Of a stretch of 64,000 nt of DNA, positions 43,243 through 51,164 are shown piece after piece. The stretch is taken from assembly GCA_965208945.1 (NCBI GenBank), contig OZ242366.1, positions 5,146,001-5,210,000 on the forward strand, given 5' to 3'. The stretch is from JAPPLB01 sp965208945 (GTDB taxonomy: Bacteria > Acidobacteriota > Terriglobia > Bryobacterales > UBA6623). Under the pieces are notes generated by a model. The model worked only from the letters and a program-made list of their open reading frames with translations. It searched no databases and was not told the origin of the DNA. The stretch's first letter is position 1; each line of letters begins with the position of its first letter. A program made the translations under genes and the position numbers.

Positions 43243-46236
43243 TCAAGCGGCTCGCGACAGAAGCATGGTCTCCCACGTAGAGTCAGGATGATAGCGGTGA
43301 AACTGCCTGGTTTGCGGATCGAGCGCCAATAGATTCATCCAACGGTTATGGAAGATCTGCTGTAGAACGTCATGCTTGCGGATAATCGAAGCTATTCTCT
43401 CCCGGGGAGCCTCGATAATGGCGAGAAGCCGCATCGGTTCGTGGTAGTGAACATCGCCGTCATTGATGCTTTGCACGGGGAGGCCACTCTGGAGATCGCT
43501 TTGGCTTCCGAGCATTACGCCAACACCGGAGACGACATTATGGATCACCTTGCTGCCACTGCCGTAGAACCAAGGATCGACCGCGGAGAAGTAGTATTCC
43601 ATGTTAATCCACTCGCCGACGATCAACGGGGCCGTCATGATCTTCTCGAGCAGAGCGCCGTCGGGGTCCGAATCCGGATCATAGGAGTGCAAGAAGGCCC
43701 GAGCGGACAAATCAAGACCAGCGGTCACCTGGCGACGCCCGATGATGAATGCGGCGTTGCTGGAAAGACCCCATTCGGGCCGGACGTTCGCCCAGTCCGT
43801 ACTGCGAGAGAGCGCATGCGCGTAGGCACTTTTGGACGACATGCCCCTGGGAGCGCGAGGAAGGCGGCCGCAGCGGTCGAGAGCCTGGCGGGCACCCGCT
43901 TCATCGAGATCACGGGCCAGTTCACGCAGGTCTTCGGCATGGCTCGACGGCAAATCGACCACGTCATAGAACGCGACCCGATCGGTCGTCGTATCGTGCT
44001 TTCCCGCCAGGAACCAGGTGTCTTCGGGGATGTCGAGGCCGTTGCGCCGGAGCGCGCCGCGAACATCGGGATGGTTCGCCATTGCCGCAAAAACGCGCGC
44101 ATTCGGGTCGCCATGACTACCGCCGCAGGCACCGCAGTTATATGCGGCGGCATAGGGATTGTTTTCCGTAACGGAGCCGTGACCGCAAACGATGACGAGG
44201 CGGCCGAGGCGCTGGGTCAAGCCAATAATCCTCAGGCCGCCTTCGACGAAAGCCGCCTGCTCCTGGAGAGTGAATCCAGGAAGCCGCCCGAGTTTCGCCT
44301 CTACCGTCTCCTCGAAGCCATGTTCGACCTCGGATCTCGAAAAAGGTATGTGGGTTCTAAACGGGTGCCTGACCTTTCGCCTGACCCAGTCTCGAGCGCT
44401 GACGAACGGCTTTTGAATCAACGTCTTACCGATCAGTCCGATGCTGAACAGGAGCCCCAGCACATCAACCAGCATGAAGCAACTTACGGGGTGTTGCTTC
44501 AAGTCGTGAAACAGCTCGTCTCCCAAGCGCCGCCAGCGCGTCCCCGATGCAAACGTCTGCAAGGGATCCTGCTCTCCGGAGCGAGGCGCCTCGGCAACGG
44601 CGTGTCCGGGCTTGAGCAATACCGGACACAGAGCCAGACGCTCGGTGCTGTCAAAAGCCTGATGGCTCATCGGCACGCCGAAGAATCCCGCGTACCCGAA
44701 GGTTTCATAAGGTCCTTGCGATTCGATCTGCCGCCGAAAGGGTTCGGAGCGCGCATCGATGCAAAAGATCAACTGGGCTCGAGGACGGCCGTCCGTTCCC
44801 TGCCCGCTCCCGCCGTGCGCGGACAGCTTCTCAACGAAGTCATCCCGGAAAGCGTCCTCATAGGCTTCGAGCCAGACGGGCCCGTGGTCGTCCTGCGGAA
44901 ACGCGTCCAACCATGCCAGCAGCGTCCGGGCATCGGCCAAGGACAACGCTCGCACATCGCCGGGAGTCAGATCCAGGCTGCGGGCCAACCGAAAGAGCCG
45001 CCATGCATCGCGGCATAGCGCCAGCGTCCGATCGTCCGCATGATGGGAGTCCTGACCCGCCGAGCCAGCCGGCCGGTCAGGATTGCTTCGACACCAGGAG
45101 GAGATGGCTGACAGTGTCCCGGGAATGCTCCACTGCCGTTCGCAAAAGGCATTGACGAGCTCCACTTCGTAGAAGAGGCGCACCGCCAGATACTGAACCA
45201 AGTCGATCGGGTGCTCGTGCTGGGCGGGATACTCGGGGGTCTCGCTGCGCCATCGAACGAACCCCGTCCACCCGGGCAGTTGAGCGAAGTGGCGCGACTG
45301 ATAATCCTTCCAACGCTCGGGCGGCAGCTCCAGCCGATGCAAGCAGAGGGCGACAGCCTCTTCGGGCGCATCGGGCAGCGATCGGACCTTGCGTGCGAAG
45401 TTGTTCACTCCGAGGAAGCGGCAGGAGAAATCGCGCGCGGCAAGCTCCCGCCAGCTTTGATAGAAGCCGTACTTCCTCGAAGGCATCCCCCATCCGGCCA
45501 TGCCTTCGTCGAGAAAAGCCGCGGTCCACTTGATCATCTGGGCGTCGATCCGCTCGACAATCGAAGCTCCCGCCAGCAGGTCCAGCCAATCTCCGATGGT
45601 TCGTCCGTCCGGCAATTCCGGGTCGGGATCAGCGCCAGGCCGAGCTGACTCACGACCAGTCGCATCTTCCCCCGATGCACTTGGTCCGCCGGCGAGTGGG
45701 TCTTGATGGTACAGAACGGACAATGCGCTTTCCCACAGATCCGCCTTACCATTACCTTCAGCCGGCGGGTCCTCGCTCAGAGGATTGCCAAGGCCTTTCT
45801 GCTTCAACGTCCAGTCCAGAAGCGCGGGCTCCAACGCTTCGATGCCCGACAGGAGGCGCTGGAGGAATACATCCGAGGAATCGATCCGTCGGGAACCCGC
45901 CTGGACGGCCGACTCCGAGTCTGCTCTCGGCCCGAAACGGTCCAACGCACGGCGGACATTCTTCTCCGTGATGCGTCCGTCCCGGTAGAACTGACGATAC
46001 TCGTGATTCGGCAGGTAGCCGGCCCCTCCCTGCAAGCGTTTCCCTTCCCGAACCGCTTCGTCGAAAGGCAGATGCTCGTACCCTCGTATCGGGTTGCGGT
46101 AGGCGAACGTCTTGAGCGGCCAGAGTTGTGCGACCGATTGACATGCTTCGCCAACCTGACGGCGGACGCTCTCTCGTTCCTCCATGGACAGAGCCGCCAA
46201 GGATTGCGGGGTCGATTGTGATGTCGTCGTGTCCAC
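43243..46236 (-). CDS. dabA: DabA-like inorganic carbon transporter subunit (DUF2309)
   Basis: 997 aa from GTG 46236 (AGGA about eleven bases upstream); the frame stays open into a family-A repeat and that part is excluded. DabA is a distant beta-carbonic-anhydrase-like, zinc-binding protein that, with a NuoL-like DabB, drives one-way hydration of CO2 and inorganic carbon accumulation. The zinc ligands are conserved: Cys492 and Asp494 in FCIDARSEPFRRQ, His686 in VCGHGSVTENNP and Cys701 in YNCGACGGSHGD, with the same 15-residue His-to-Cys spacing as the characterised protein. Here it is followed by an Mrp antiporter set, not by a single DabB gene. Confidence 0.9.
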   Translation of the reverse strand: MDTTTSQSTPQSLAALSMEERESVRRQVGEACQSVAQLWPLKTFAYRNPIRGYEHLPFDEAVREGKRLQGGAGYLPNHEYRQFYRDGRITEKNVRRALDRFGPRADSESAVQAGSRRIDSSDVFLQRLLSGIEALEPALLDWTLKQKGLGNPLSEDPPAEGNGKADLWESALSVLYHQDPLAGGPSASGEDATGRESARPGADPDPELPDGRTIGDWLDLLAGASIVERIDAQMIKWTAAFLDEGMAGWGMPSRKYGFYQSWRELAARDFSCRFLGVNNFARKVRSLPDAPEEAVALCLHRLELPPERWKDYQSRHFAQLPGWTGFVRWRSETPEYPAQHEHPIDLVQYLAVRLFYEVELVNAFCERQWSIPGTLSAISSWCRSNPDRPAGSAGQDSHHADDRTLALCRDAWRLFRLARSLDLTPGDVRALSLADARTLLAWLDAFPQDDHGPVWLEAYEDAFRDDFVEKLSAHGGSGQGTDGRPRAQLIFCIDARSEPFRRQIESQGPYETFGYAGFFGVPMSHQAFDSTERLALCPVLLKPGHAVAEAPRSGEQDPLQTFASGTRWRRLGDELFHDLKQHPVSCFMLVDVLGLLFSIGLIGKTLIQKPFVSARDWVRRKVRHPFRTHIPFSRSEVEHGFEETVEAKLGRLPGFTLQEQAAFVEGGLRIIGLTQRLGRLVIVCGHGSVTENNPYAAAYNCGACGGSHGDPNARVFAAMANHPDVRGALRRNGLDIPEDTWFLAGKHDTTTDRVAFYDVVDLPSSHAEDLRELARDLDEAGARQALDRCGRLPRAPRGMSSKSAYAHALSRSTDWANVRPEWGLSSNAAFIIGRRQVTAGLDLSARAFLHSYDPDSDPDGALLEKIMTAPLIVGEWINMEYYFSAVDPWFYGSGSKVIHNVVSGVGVMLGSQSDLQSGLPVQSINDGDVHYHEPMRLLAIIEAPRERIASIIRKHDVLQQIFHNRWMNLLALDPQTRQFHRYHPDSTWETMLLSRAA

Positions 46237-46284
46237 TTCCGAAAATGTCCTTCTACAGGCAGGCGCTGCTGAAAAAATCCCTAG

Positions 46285-46485
46285 CCTGCATTTCTCACCA
46301 CCCGACGGTCGAAGCACACGATACGACCGCCATGACTTCGTTGCGCTTGCTTGCCGTGCTCAACGTACTGTTCAAGTACGCCTGCGCGCGCCAAGCGGCT
46401 CGCGCCTTTTTCCTCCGCCCGGCTTGCGCCTAGTCCTGACGGCCCTCTCACGCACTTCGCCTCGCCACGTGGGGAGAAATGCAGG
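46285..46485 (+). repeat. Family-A hairpin repeat, long form
   Basis: Lies between sulP and dabA, flanked by CTAG on both sides. One end has GTGGGGAG in place of GTGGTGAG. Confidence 0.85.
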
Positions 46486-46649
46486 CTAGCAGCCCATGGC
46501 AAAAGGCCCCGCTGCATTCGAGCGGGCGATGCATCCCGGCTGATCTGCGTTACTCCTCGATCGAATATGTCCAATATGCTCCCTCATCGCGCCTTGCCGG
46601 CCGGGCGCATCACCGTTCCCGATGCTACGCGGGATTTCACCACGGACTG
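46486..46649. other. Gap between dabA repeat and sulP, no gene seen
   Basis: About 165 bp between a family-A repeat and the end of the SulP gene. No coding frame or known structure was recognised. Confidence 0.4.
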
Positions 46650-48302
46650 CTAGGCGGCTCCCTGAGCACGCCTGACCCTGGCCGACGACGGGTGCTCCGA
46701 CAGTTTCCGATGCGAGCCGAGCCCCTCGATGACCAACTCGGAACCATGCTCCTGAAACTCCTGCTGCATCTCTTTGAGCCTCTCCATCACCGTATGGTCA
46801 ACCAGAAAGGTTTCCGACAAATCCAGGACCACACGCGGCTGATCTCTCACGCTCTGCAGTCTCTTCTGCAAGCCGATCCAGGTGCTGAACACCGCAGAAT
46901 CCTTCACGCCGACCCTGACGCCGTCCTTATCGTTGCGGTCGATGTCGACCCGCAATCGAAACAGCGATGCAACCGGAGCCCGATTCACGAGATGGATGAG
47001 GGCCTTGACAGCGATGCCGATCGCAATACCAGAGAGCAAATCGGTGGCAAGGACGCCGACGATGGTTGAAACAAAAATGATCAACTGCTCGCGCCCGACC
47101 TTATACATGTGGACGAACTCGCGAGGCGAGGCCAGCCGAAACCCGGTAAAGACCAGCATCGCTCCCAGCGCAGCGAGCGGAATCTGATTGATCAGGGCAG
47201 GCGCCAGCGCCACGAACACGAGCAAGCACAGTCCGTGGAACATGTTGGCGAAGCGTGTTTTCGCGCCATTATCGATATTCGCCCTGCTGCGCACGATCTC
47301 GGAGATCATCGGCAACCCGCCGACAAAGGCGGCGAGCGTGTTGCCGACGCCAATCGCAAGCAGGTCGCGGTCGTGATTCGTCTTTCTTCGCCAGGGATCG
47401 ATTTCGTCAACGGCTTTTGCGCTCAGAAGAGACTCGAGGCTCCCAATCAACGAGAACAGGACGATGTACTGGAAACCCGTGGCGGTCATCACACCGGAAA
47501 AGTCCGGGAACGTGATTGCACTGAACATGTTGGCGGGTACATTGACCAACAAGTGAGGGCCTAACGAGTAATCCCGTCCGGCGAACGAATAGGTGTGCTC
47601 CTGACTGACTTCGAAATGCAGACCCAAGGGGACGGTGATCAGCAAGACGACCATCGGGGCGGGAATCCTACTGAGGAGCGGAATCCTGATCAACGGATGT
47701 CCGAACATCACGACCAGACTGATGACCCCGATCAAGCCGACTACCGGATTCATATCCGCTATGAATTGGGGAATCTTGGCCAGCAACTCCAGCGGCGCTC
47801 CTTCCGAACCCAAACCCATGGTGATGGGGAACTGCTTGGCGATGATGATCACGCCAATCGAGGCGAGCAGCCCATGCACGGCCGCTGTGGGGAAAAAGCC
47901 TCCAAGAATACCCGACCGGAACACTCCGAAAAGTATCTGGATGACCCCGGCCACCACGCCCACGCCGAGAGCGAGGCGATACGCTTGCATATCCGCGGCA
48001 GGGTCCCGGCCCGCGGTAAAGCCGAAGTCCGTTACACAGCCGATCGCGATGACGATGAGGCCGGCCGCGGGCCCCTTGATGGTGAGTTCCGAGTTACTCA
48101 AGAAAGCGGAGAGAATGCCCCCGATAATCGCCGTGAAGATTCCGGCTATGGCCGGATATCCGCAGGCGAGGGCGATGCCAAGACACAGAGGGAGCGCGAT
48201 CAGGAAGACGAGAAAGCCGGAAAGCAGATCGGAGGTCCAGTGTTTTCGGAGTCCGTCGAATGTGCCTACCGGCACCTCTTCCGCAGGCGAGTTCATATTC
48301 AT
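46650..48302 (-). CDS. SulP (SLC26)-family inorganic anion transporter with STAS domain
   Basis: 550 aa. A SulP core of about fourteen helices begins DLLSGFLVFLIALPLCLGIA and includes SELTIKGPAAGLIVIA; a C-terminal STAS domain starts near residue 450. In the STAS domain the usual phosphorylatable Ser/Thr after VD is replaced by His (FLVDHTVMERL). Relatives transport bicarbonate or sulfate, and some are linked to carbonic anhydrases. Position upstream of dabA on the same strand supports a bicarbonate role. ATG 48302 is preferred; an earlier ATG (48320) lies in a miniature family-A repeat. Confidence 0.88.
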   Translation of the reverse strand: MNMNSPAEEVPVGTFDGLRKHWTSDLLSGFLVFLIALPLCLGIALACGYPAIAGIFTAIIGGILSAFLSNSELTIKGPAAGLIVIAIGCVTDFGFTAGRDPAADMQAYRLALGVGVVAGVIQILFGVFRSGILGGFFPTAAVHGLLASIGVIIIAKQFPITMGLGSEGAPLELLAKIPQFIADMNPVVGLIGVISLVVMFGHPLIRIPLLSRIPAPMVVLLITVPLGLHFEVSQEHTYSFAGRDYSLGPHLLVNVPANMFSAITFPDFSGVMTATGFQYIVLFSLIGSLESLLSAKAVDEIDPWRRKTNHDRDLLAIGVGNTLAAFVGGLPMISEIVRSRANIDNGAKTRFANMFHGLCLLVFVALAPALINQIPLAALGAMLVFTGFRLASPREFVHMYKVGREQLIIFVSTIVGVLATDLLSGIAIGIAVKALIHLVNRAPVASLFRLRVDIDRNDKDGVRVGVKDSAVFSTWIGLQKRLQSVRDQPRVVLDLSETFLVDHTVMERLKEMQQEFQEHGSELVIEGLGSHRKLSEHPSSARVRRAQGAA

Positions 48303-48313
48303 AGCGGTCTCAC

Positions 48314-48363
48314 TCTGCATTTTTCACCAACTGCCGGCCGAAGCACGGGATGATAAATGCAGG
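48314..48363 (+). repeat. Miniature family-A repeat (50 bp)
   Basis: Keeps both termini (CTGCATTTTTCACCA and GATAAATGCAGG) and the GCCGGCCGAAGCACG stretch, but lacks the whole centre. It sits at the 5' end of sulP, ten bases from the next full copy. Confidence 0.75.
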
Positions 48364-48374
48364 CTAAAAGCTAG

Positions 48375-48551
48375 CCTGCATTTATCACCACCCGACGGTC
48401 GAAGCACACCATACGAGCACCAGGACTTCGTTGCGTTTGCTTGCCGTGCTCAACGTACGGTTCAAGTACGCCTGCGCGCGCCAAGCGGCGCGCGCCTCGT
48501 CCTGACGGCCCTCTCACGCACTTCGCCTCGCCACGTGGGGAGAAATGCAGG
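48375..48551 (+). repeat. Family-A hairpin repeat, short form
   Basis: Complete copy with CTAG flanks at both ends, directly next to the miniature copy. Confidence 0.85.
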
Positions 48552-48750
48552 CTAGGGATTTTACCACAACGTCCTTGCAATTCCGCAACCATCGGAGACT
48601 CTGTTCCGGAGAGCCGTCCACTGATCCGAGTGACTCCAACAAACCGGCTAAGCCGGTCCCGTAGGCTAAAACGTTCTTATCCCAGTTCATCAGCGAGGCC
48701 AACCGGGAATGGCCGGCTGTGATCGGACACTTGATCCGCGCTAATTTTTT

Positions 48751-48830
48751 GCTGGGCAATAGCGGGCAGTAGCAGGCAGTTGTGAGCAGTAGCAGGCAGT
48801 TGCGAGCAGCAGTGAGCAGGGAATCAGTGA
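48751..48830 (+). repeat. 10-bp-period minisatellite (family D)
   Basis: About eight degenerate decamers of the type AGC(G/A)GGCAGT. Related short runs recur at 48936-48977 and 49088-49117. Confidence 0.7.
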
Positions 48831-49269
48831 CTTGGCGTCGGGCGCGGCACGGGTGGCGGTTAACAGTTTTTGCGAAAACCGAGGCCCATCGAGAATGGTT
48901 GACTTTGCGCGGAAACTGGATTTGCGGCGACCGGAGAGCGGGCAATAGCGGGCAATTGCGGGCAATAGCGGGTAAAGCCGCGTCTGGTGATTCGTGTCTC
49001 GTGTTTCGTGACGCGCGGCAGGTGCGGCTGAGGTTTGCGGTTAGGAAAGGCCGTGATTCGTACCCTTGATTCGCGGCAACGGGGAAACCGGGCAATAACG
49101 GGCAATAGCGGGCAACCTGTATCCCGTGATGCGTGGCGCGGGCGACTGACCTCCGGCGAATTTTTTTCCGCCGGACTGCGGCTCGACGGGGAATACGGCC
49201 GCTTTTCAAAAAAGCCTTGTTTCGTGATTTGTGATTCATGATTCGTAAAAACCGTAAAGGCCATGTTGC

Positions 49270-49369
49270 TTGCGCCAAGCGGCTCGCGCCTTTTTCCTCC
49301 GCCCGGCTTGCGCCTCGTCCTGACGGCCCTCTCGCGCACTTCGCCTCGCCACGTGGTGAGAAAGGCAGG
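49270..49369 (+). repeat. Right half of a family-A repeat fused to family B
   Basis: Starts at TGCGCCAAGCGG and keeps the long-form insertion and the right terminus. The left half is replaced by a family-B block. Similar right-half remnants occur at about 35470-35546, 37220-37300, 51101-51164, 57619-57650 and 58433-58505. Confidence 0.7.
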
Positions 49370-49502
49370 CTAGTCCCTCCCCCGCCCAAGTGCGGATCAA
49401 TCAGAGTTAAACCCCCACGTCGTGCCTTTCGTCCTACCTCTTCCGTACCGTTGCACCGGCCTCGTTTCGACGTATTCGCGGCGAGGATCAAGGGTTTTCA
49501 CA

Positions 49503-50084
49503 TCAGACGCCATAGATCTCTTGCATGAGTTCGCGCAGGCGCTCAGGGTTGTCGGGGGCGGAGCGCTTGGCGTCTTTGGCCTTGGCAGCGGCCTCCTCGG
49601 CGGCCTGACGCTTGATCTCGCGATCACAGCGGAGAGCGATCTCTCTCGAACGCTCGAGGCGCTCCGTCAAGAAGCCGATCCTGGCAGCCGTCTCGGCGAC
49701 GCCCGACAGCGACACCTCGTCGAGCTCGCGGTCCTGGAGACTGGAGGTGAGGTCGTACGCCAGCGTCCGCAGCATCTCGATGACGAGTTGGCCGACCTGT
49801 CCGGCCGGCACCGAGCCGAGCTTGTCAGCCCAGACCTCGGTGGCCTGCCGCGACTGGAGCAGCCGCTCGCAGGACGCCCGCATCCGCAGGTCGTAGCGGT
49901 TGACGGCTTGTCGGCTGACGCGGTCGGCCCGTTTTTCCTGCGGCTGTTGCGCTTCCAACTCTTCGAGCAGGGCGTTGGTCCGCTCCGTCGCCTCGGTCTG
50001 CGTGATGGCGGGGTCGCGCAACCAGCCTTGGAGCGCCTCGCGGACTTCGCTCGGCAACCGATCAATGCTGCTGGGTTTGGGCAT
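49503..50084 (-). CDS. Mu gp27-like phage protein (DUF3486), orphan
   Basis: 193 aa. It resembles DUF3486 proteins of Mu-like prophages, with KPSSIDRLPSEVREALQGWL at the start, a helix-turn-helix-like ITQTEATERTNALLEE and SRQAVNRYDLRM. These are small DNA-packaging or regulatory proteins located next to terminase genes. No other phage genes are near, so this is a prophage relic. GGAG is well placed upstream of the ATG and the frame is intact, so it may still be expressed. It is surrounded by repeats on both sides. Confidence 0.75.
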   Translation of the reverse strand: MPKPSSIDRLPSEVREALQGWLRDPAITQTEATERTNALLEELEAQQPQEKRADRVSRQAVNRYDLRMRASCERLLQSRQATEVWADKLGSVPAGQVGQLVIEMLRTLAYDLTSSLQDRELDEVSLSGVAETAARIGFLTERLERSREIALRCDREIKRQAAEEAAAKAKDAKRSAPDNPERLRELMQEIYGV

Positions 50085-50124
50085 TACTTTTCTCCGTGTC
50101 CTCGTACTCAGGATTCAAAAAAGC

Positions 50125-50178
50125 CGTGTCTCGTGTTTCGTGTTTCGTGAAAAACCGGTTGGCCGGGCTTGCGGCGGC
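50125..50178 (+). repeat. Family-B heptad block
   Basis: AAAGCCGTGTCTCGTGTTTC and onward to GTGAAAAACCGG. It precedes a family-A copy. Confidence 0.65.
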
Positions 50179-50183
50179 TCTGA

Positions 50184-50360
50184 CCTGCATTTCTCACCTC
50201 CCGACGGTCGAAGCACGCGATACGACCGCCAGGATTTCGTTGCGCTTGCTTGCCGTGCTCAACGTACGGTTCAAGTACGCCTGCGCGCGCCAAGCGGCTC
50301 GCGCCTCGTCCTGACGGCCCTCTCACGCACTCCACCTCGCCGCGTGGTGAGAAATGCAGG
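50184..50360 (+). repeat. Family-A hairpin repeat, short form
   Basis: Complete copy between the Mu gp27-like gene and the family-C array, following a family-B block. Confidence 0.85.
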
Positions 50361-51100
50361 CTAGCAGGAAACGCCGAAGGGGTGGTGGACGCTTCTTTCG
50401 TTTGCGCTGCGGACCAAGCATCACTCGTGACAGCTCTTCTTTCCTCATGCTATGCAGGTCTATCCGGAGAAAAAAAGACTGAAGGGCTTCAGTACCAACA
50501 GGTACCGTTCGAGCCACGGAAAAAGCCGTGATTCGTGTCTCGTGTCTCGTGAAAACCGTTGGCCGCGGGTTGGGATTGCTCTACCGGGAAACGCCGGCGG
50601 GCCGGTTAACCTTTTTCGTTGCTTACGTTTGCGCCACGGATCCGGCATCACGGGACCTGAGAAACGGCTCTTCTCTCCCGATGCCTAGCATGCCGGAGCG
50701 GAAAAAACAAGACTGAAGGGCTTCAGTACCAACAGGCACCGTTCGAGCCACGTTTTTCGACAAAAAGCCGTGTTTCGTGATTCGTGATTCGTGTCTCGTG
50801 AAAAACCCATGGGCCGGGATTGCGGTGGCTCTACTGGCAAACACCGGCGGGTTGGGGAACATTTCTTTCGTTTGCGCCACGGGTCTTGGCATCACGAGAC
50901 ATGAGAAACAGCTCTTCTCTGCTCATGCTATGCAGGCCTATCCGGAGAAAAAATGACTGAAGGGCTTCAGTACCCAAAAGGCCGTGTTTCGTGTCTCGTG
51001 ATTCGTGTTTCGTGAAAACCGGTTGGCCGCGCTTGCGGCTGCTTTACACGGAAGCGCGGAGAGACGGTGGACGTTTCTTTCGTTTGCGCTGGCGAAGAAG
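50361..51100 (+). repeat. Family-C tandem array (about three units)
   Basis: ACTGAAGGGCTTCAGT at 50478-50493, 50712-50727 and 50958-50973 (periods 234 and 246 bp), with partial units at both ends. Each unit contains a family-B heptad block and the GCTTACGTTTGCGCCACGG-type tail. No gene is present in this stretch. Confidence 0.8.
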
Positions 51101-51164
51101 TCTCGCGCCTCATCCTGACGGCCCTCTCAGGCACTTCGCCTCGCCACGTGGTGAGACATGCAGG
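51101..51164 (+). repeat. Right end of a family-A repeat
   Basis: Only the last ~64 bp remain (TCTCGCGCCT to GACATGCAGG). It joins the family-C array to the TonB receptor gene, and the adjoining CTA is the receptor's stop codon on the minus strand. Confidence 0.7.

Larger units (their letters stand above)
48552..49502. other. Non-coding region made of repeats
   Basis: About 950 bp without a believable gene. It holds 10-bp-period repeats (family D) near 48751-48830, 48936-48977 and 49088-49117, family-B heptad blocks near 48981-49063 and 49213-49263, and the right half of a family-A element (49270-49369). Confidence 0.6.

Noticed and set aside
43372..45018. A 548-codon open frame on the plus strand
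   Set aside because: Antisense shadow of dabA, whose zinc ligands and family motifs are clear.
46281..46574. Small protein genes in family-A copies (also at 13298, 48371, 60601)
   Set aside because: They are the same repeat read through in one frame, with different lengths depending on flanks and no ribosome sites.
50361..51100. CRISPR array
   Set aside because: Periodic units are ~235 bp with conserved sequence throughout and no variable spacers; no cas genes.
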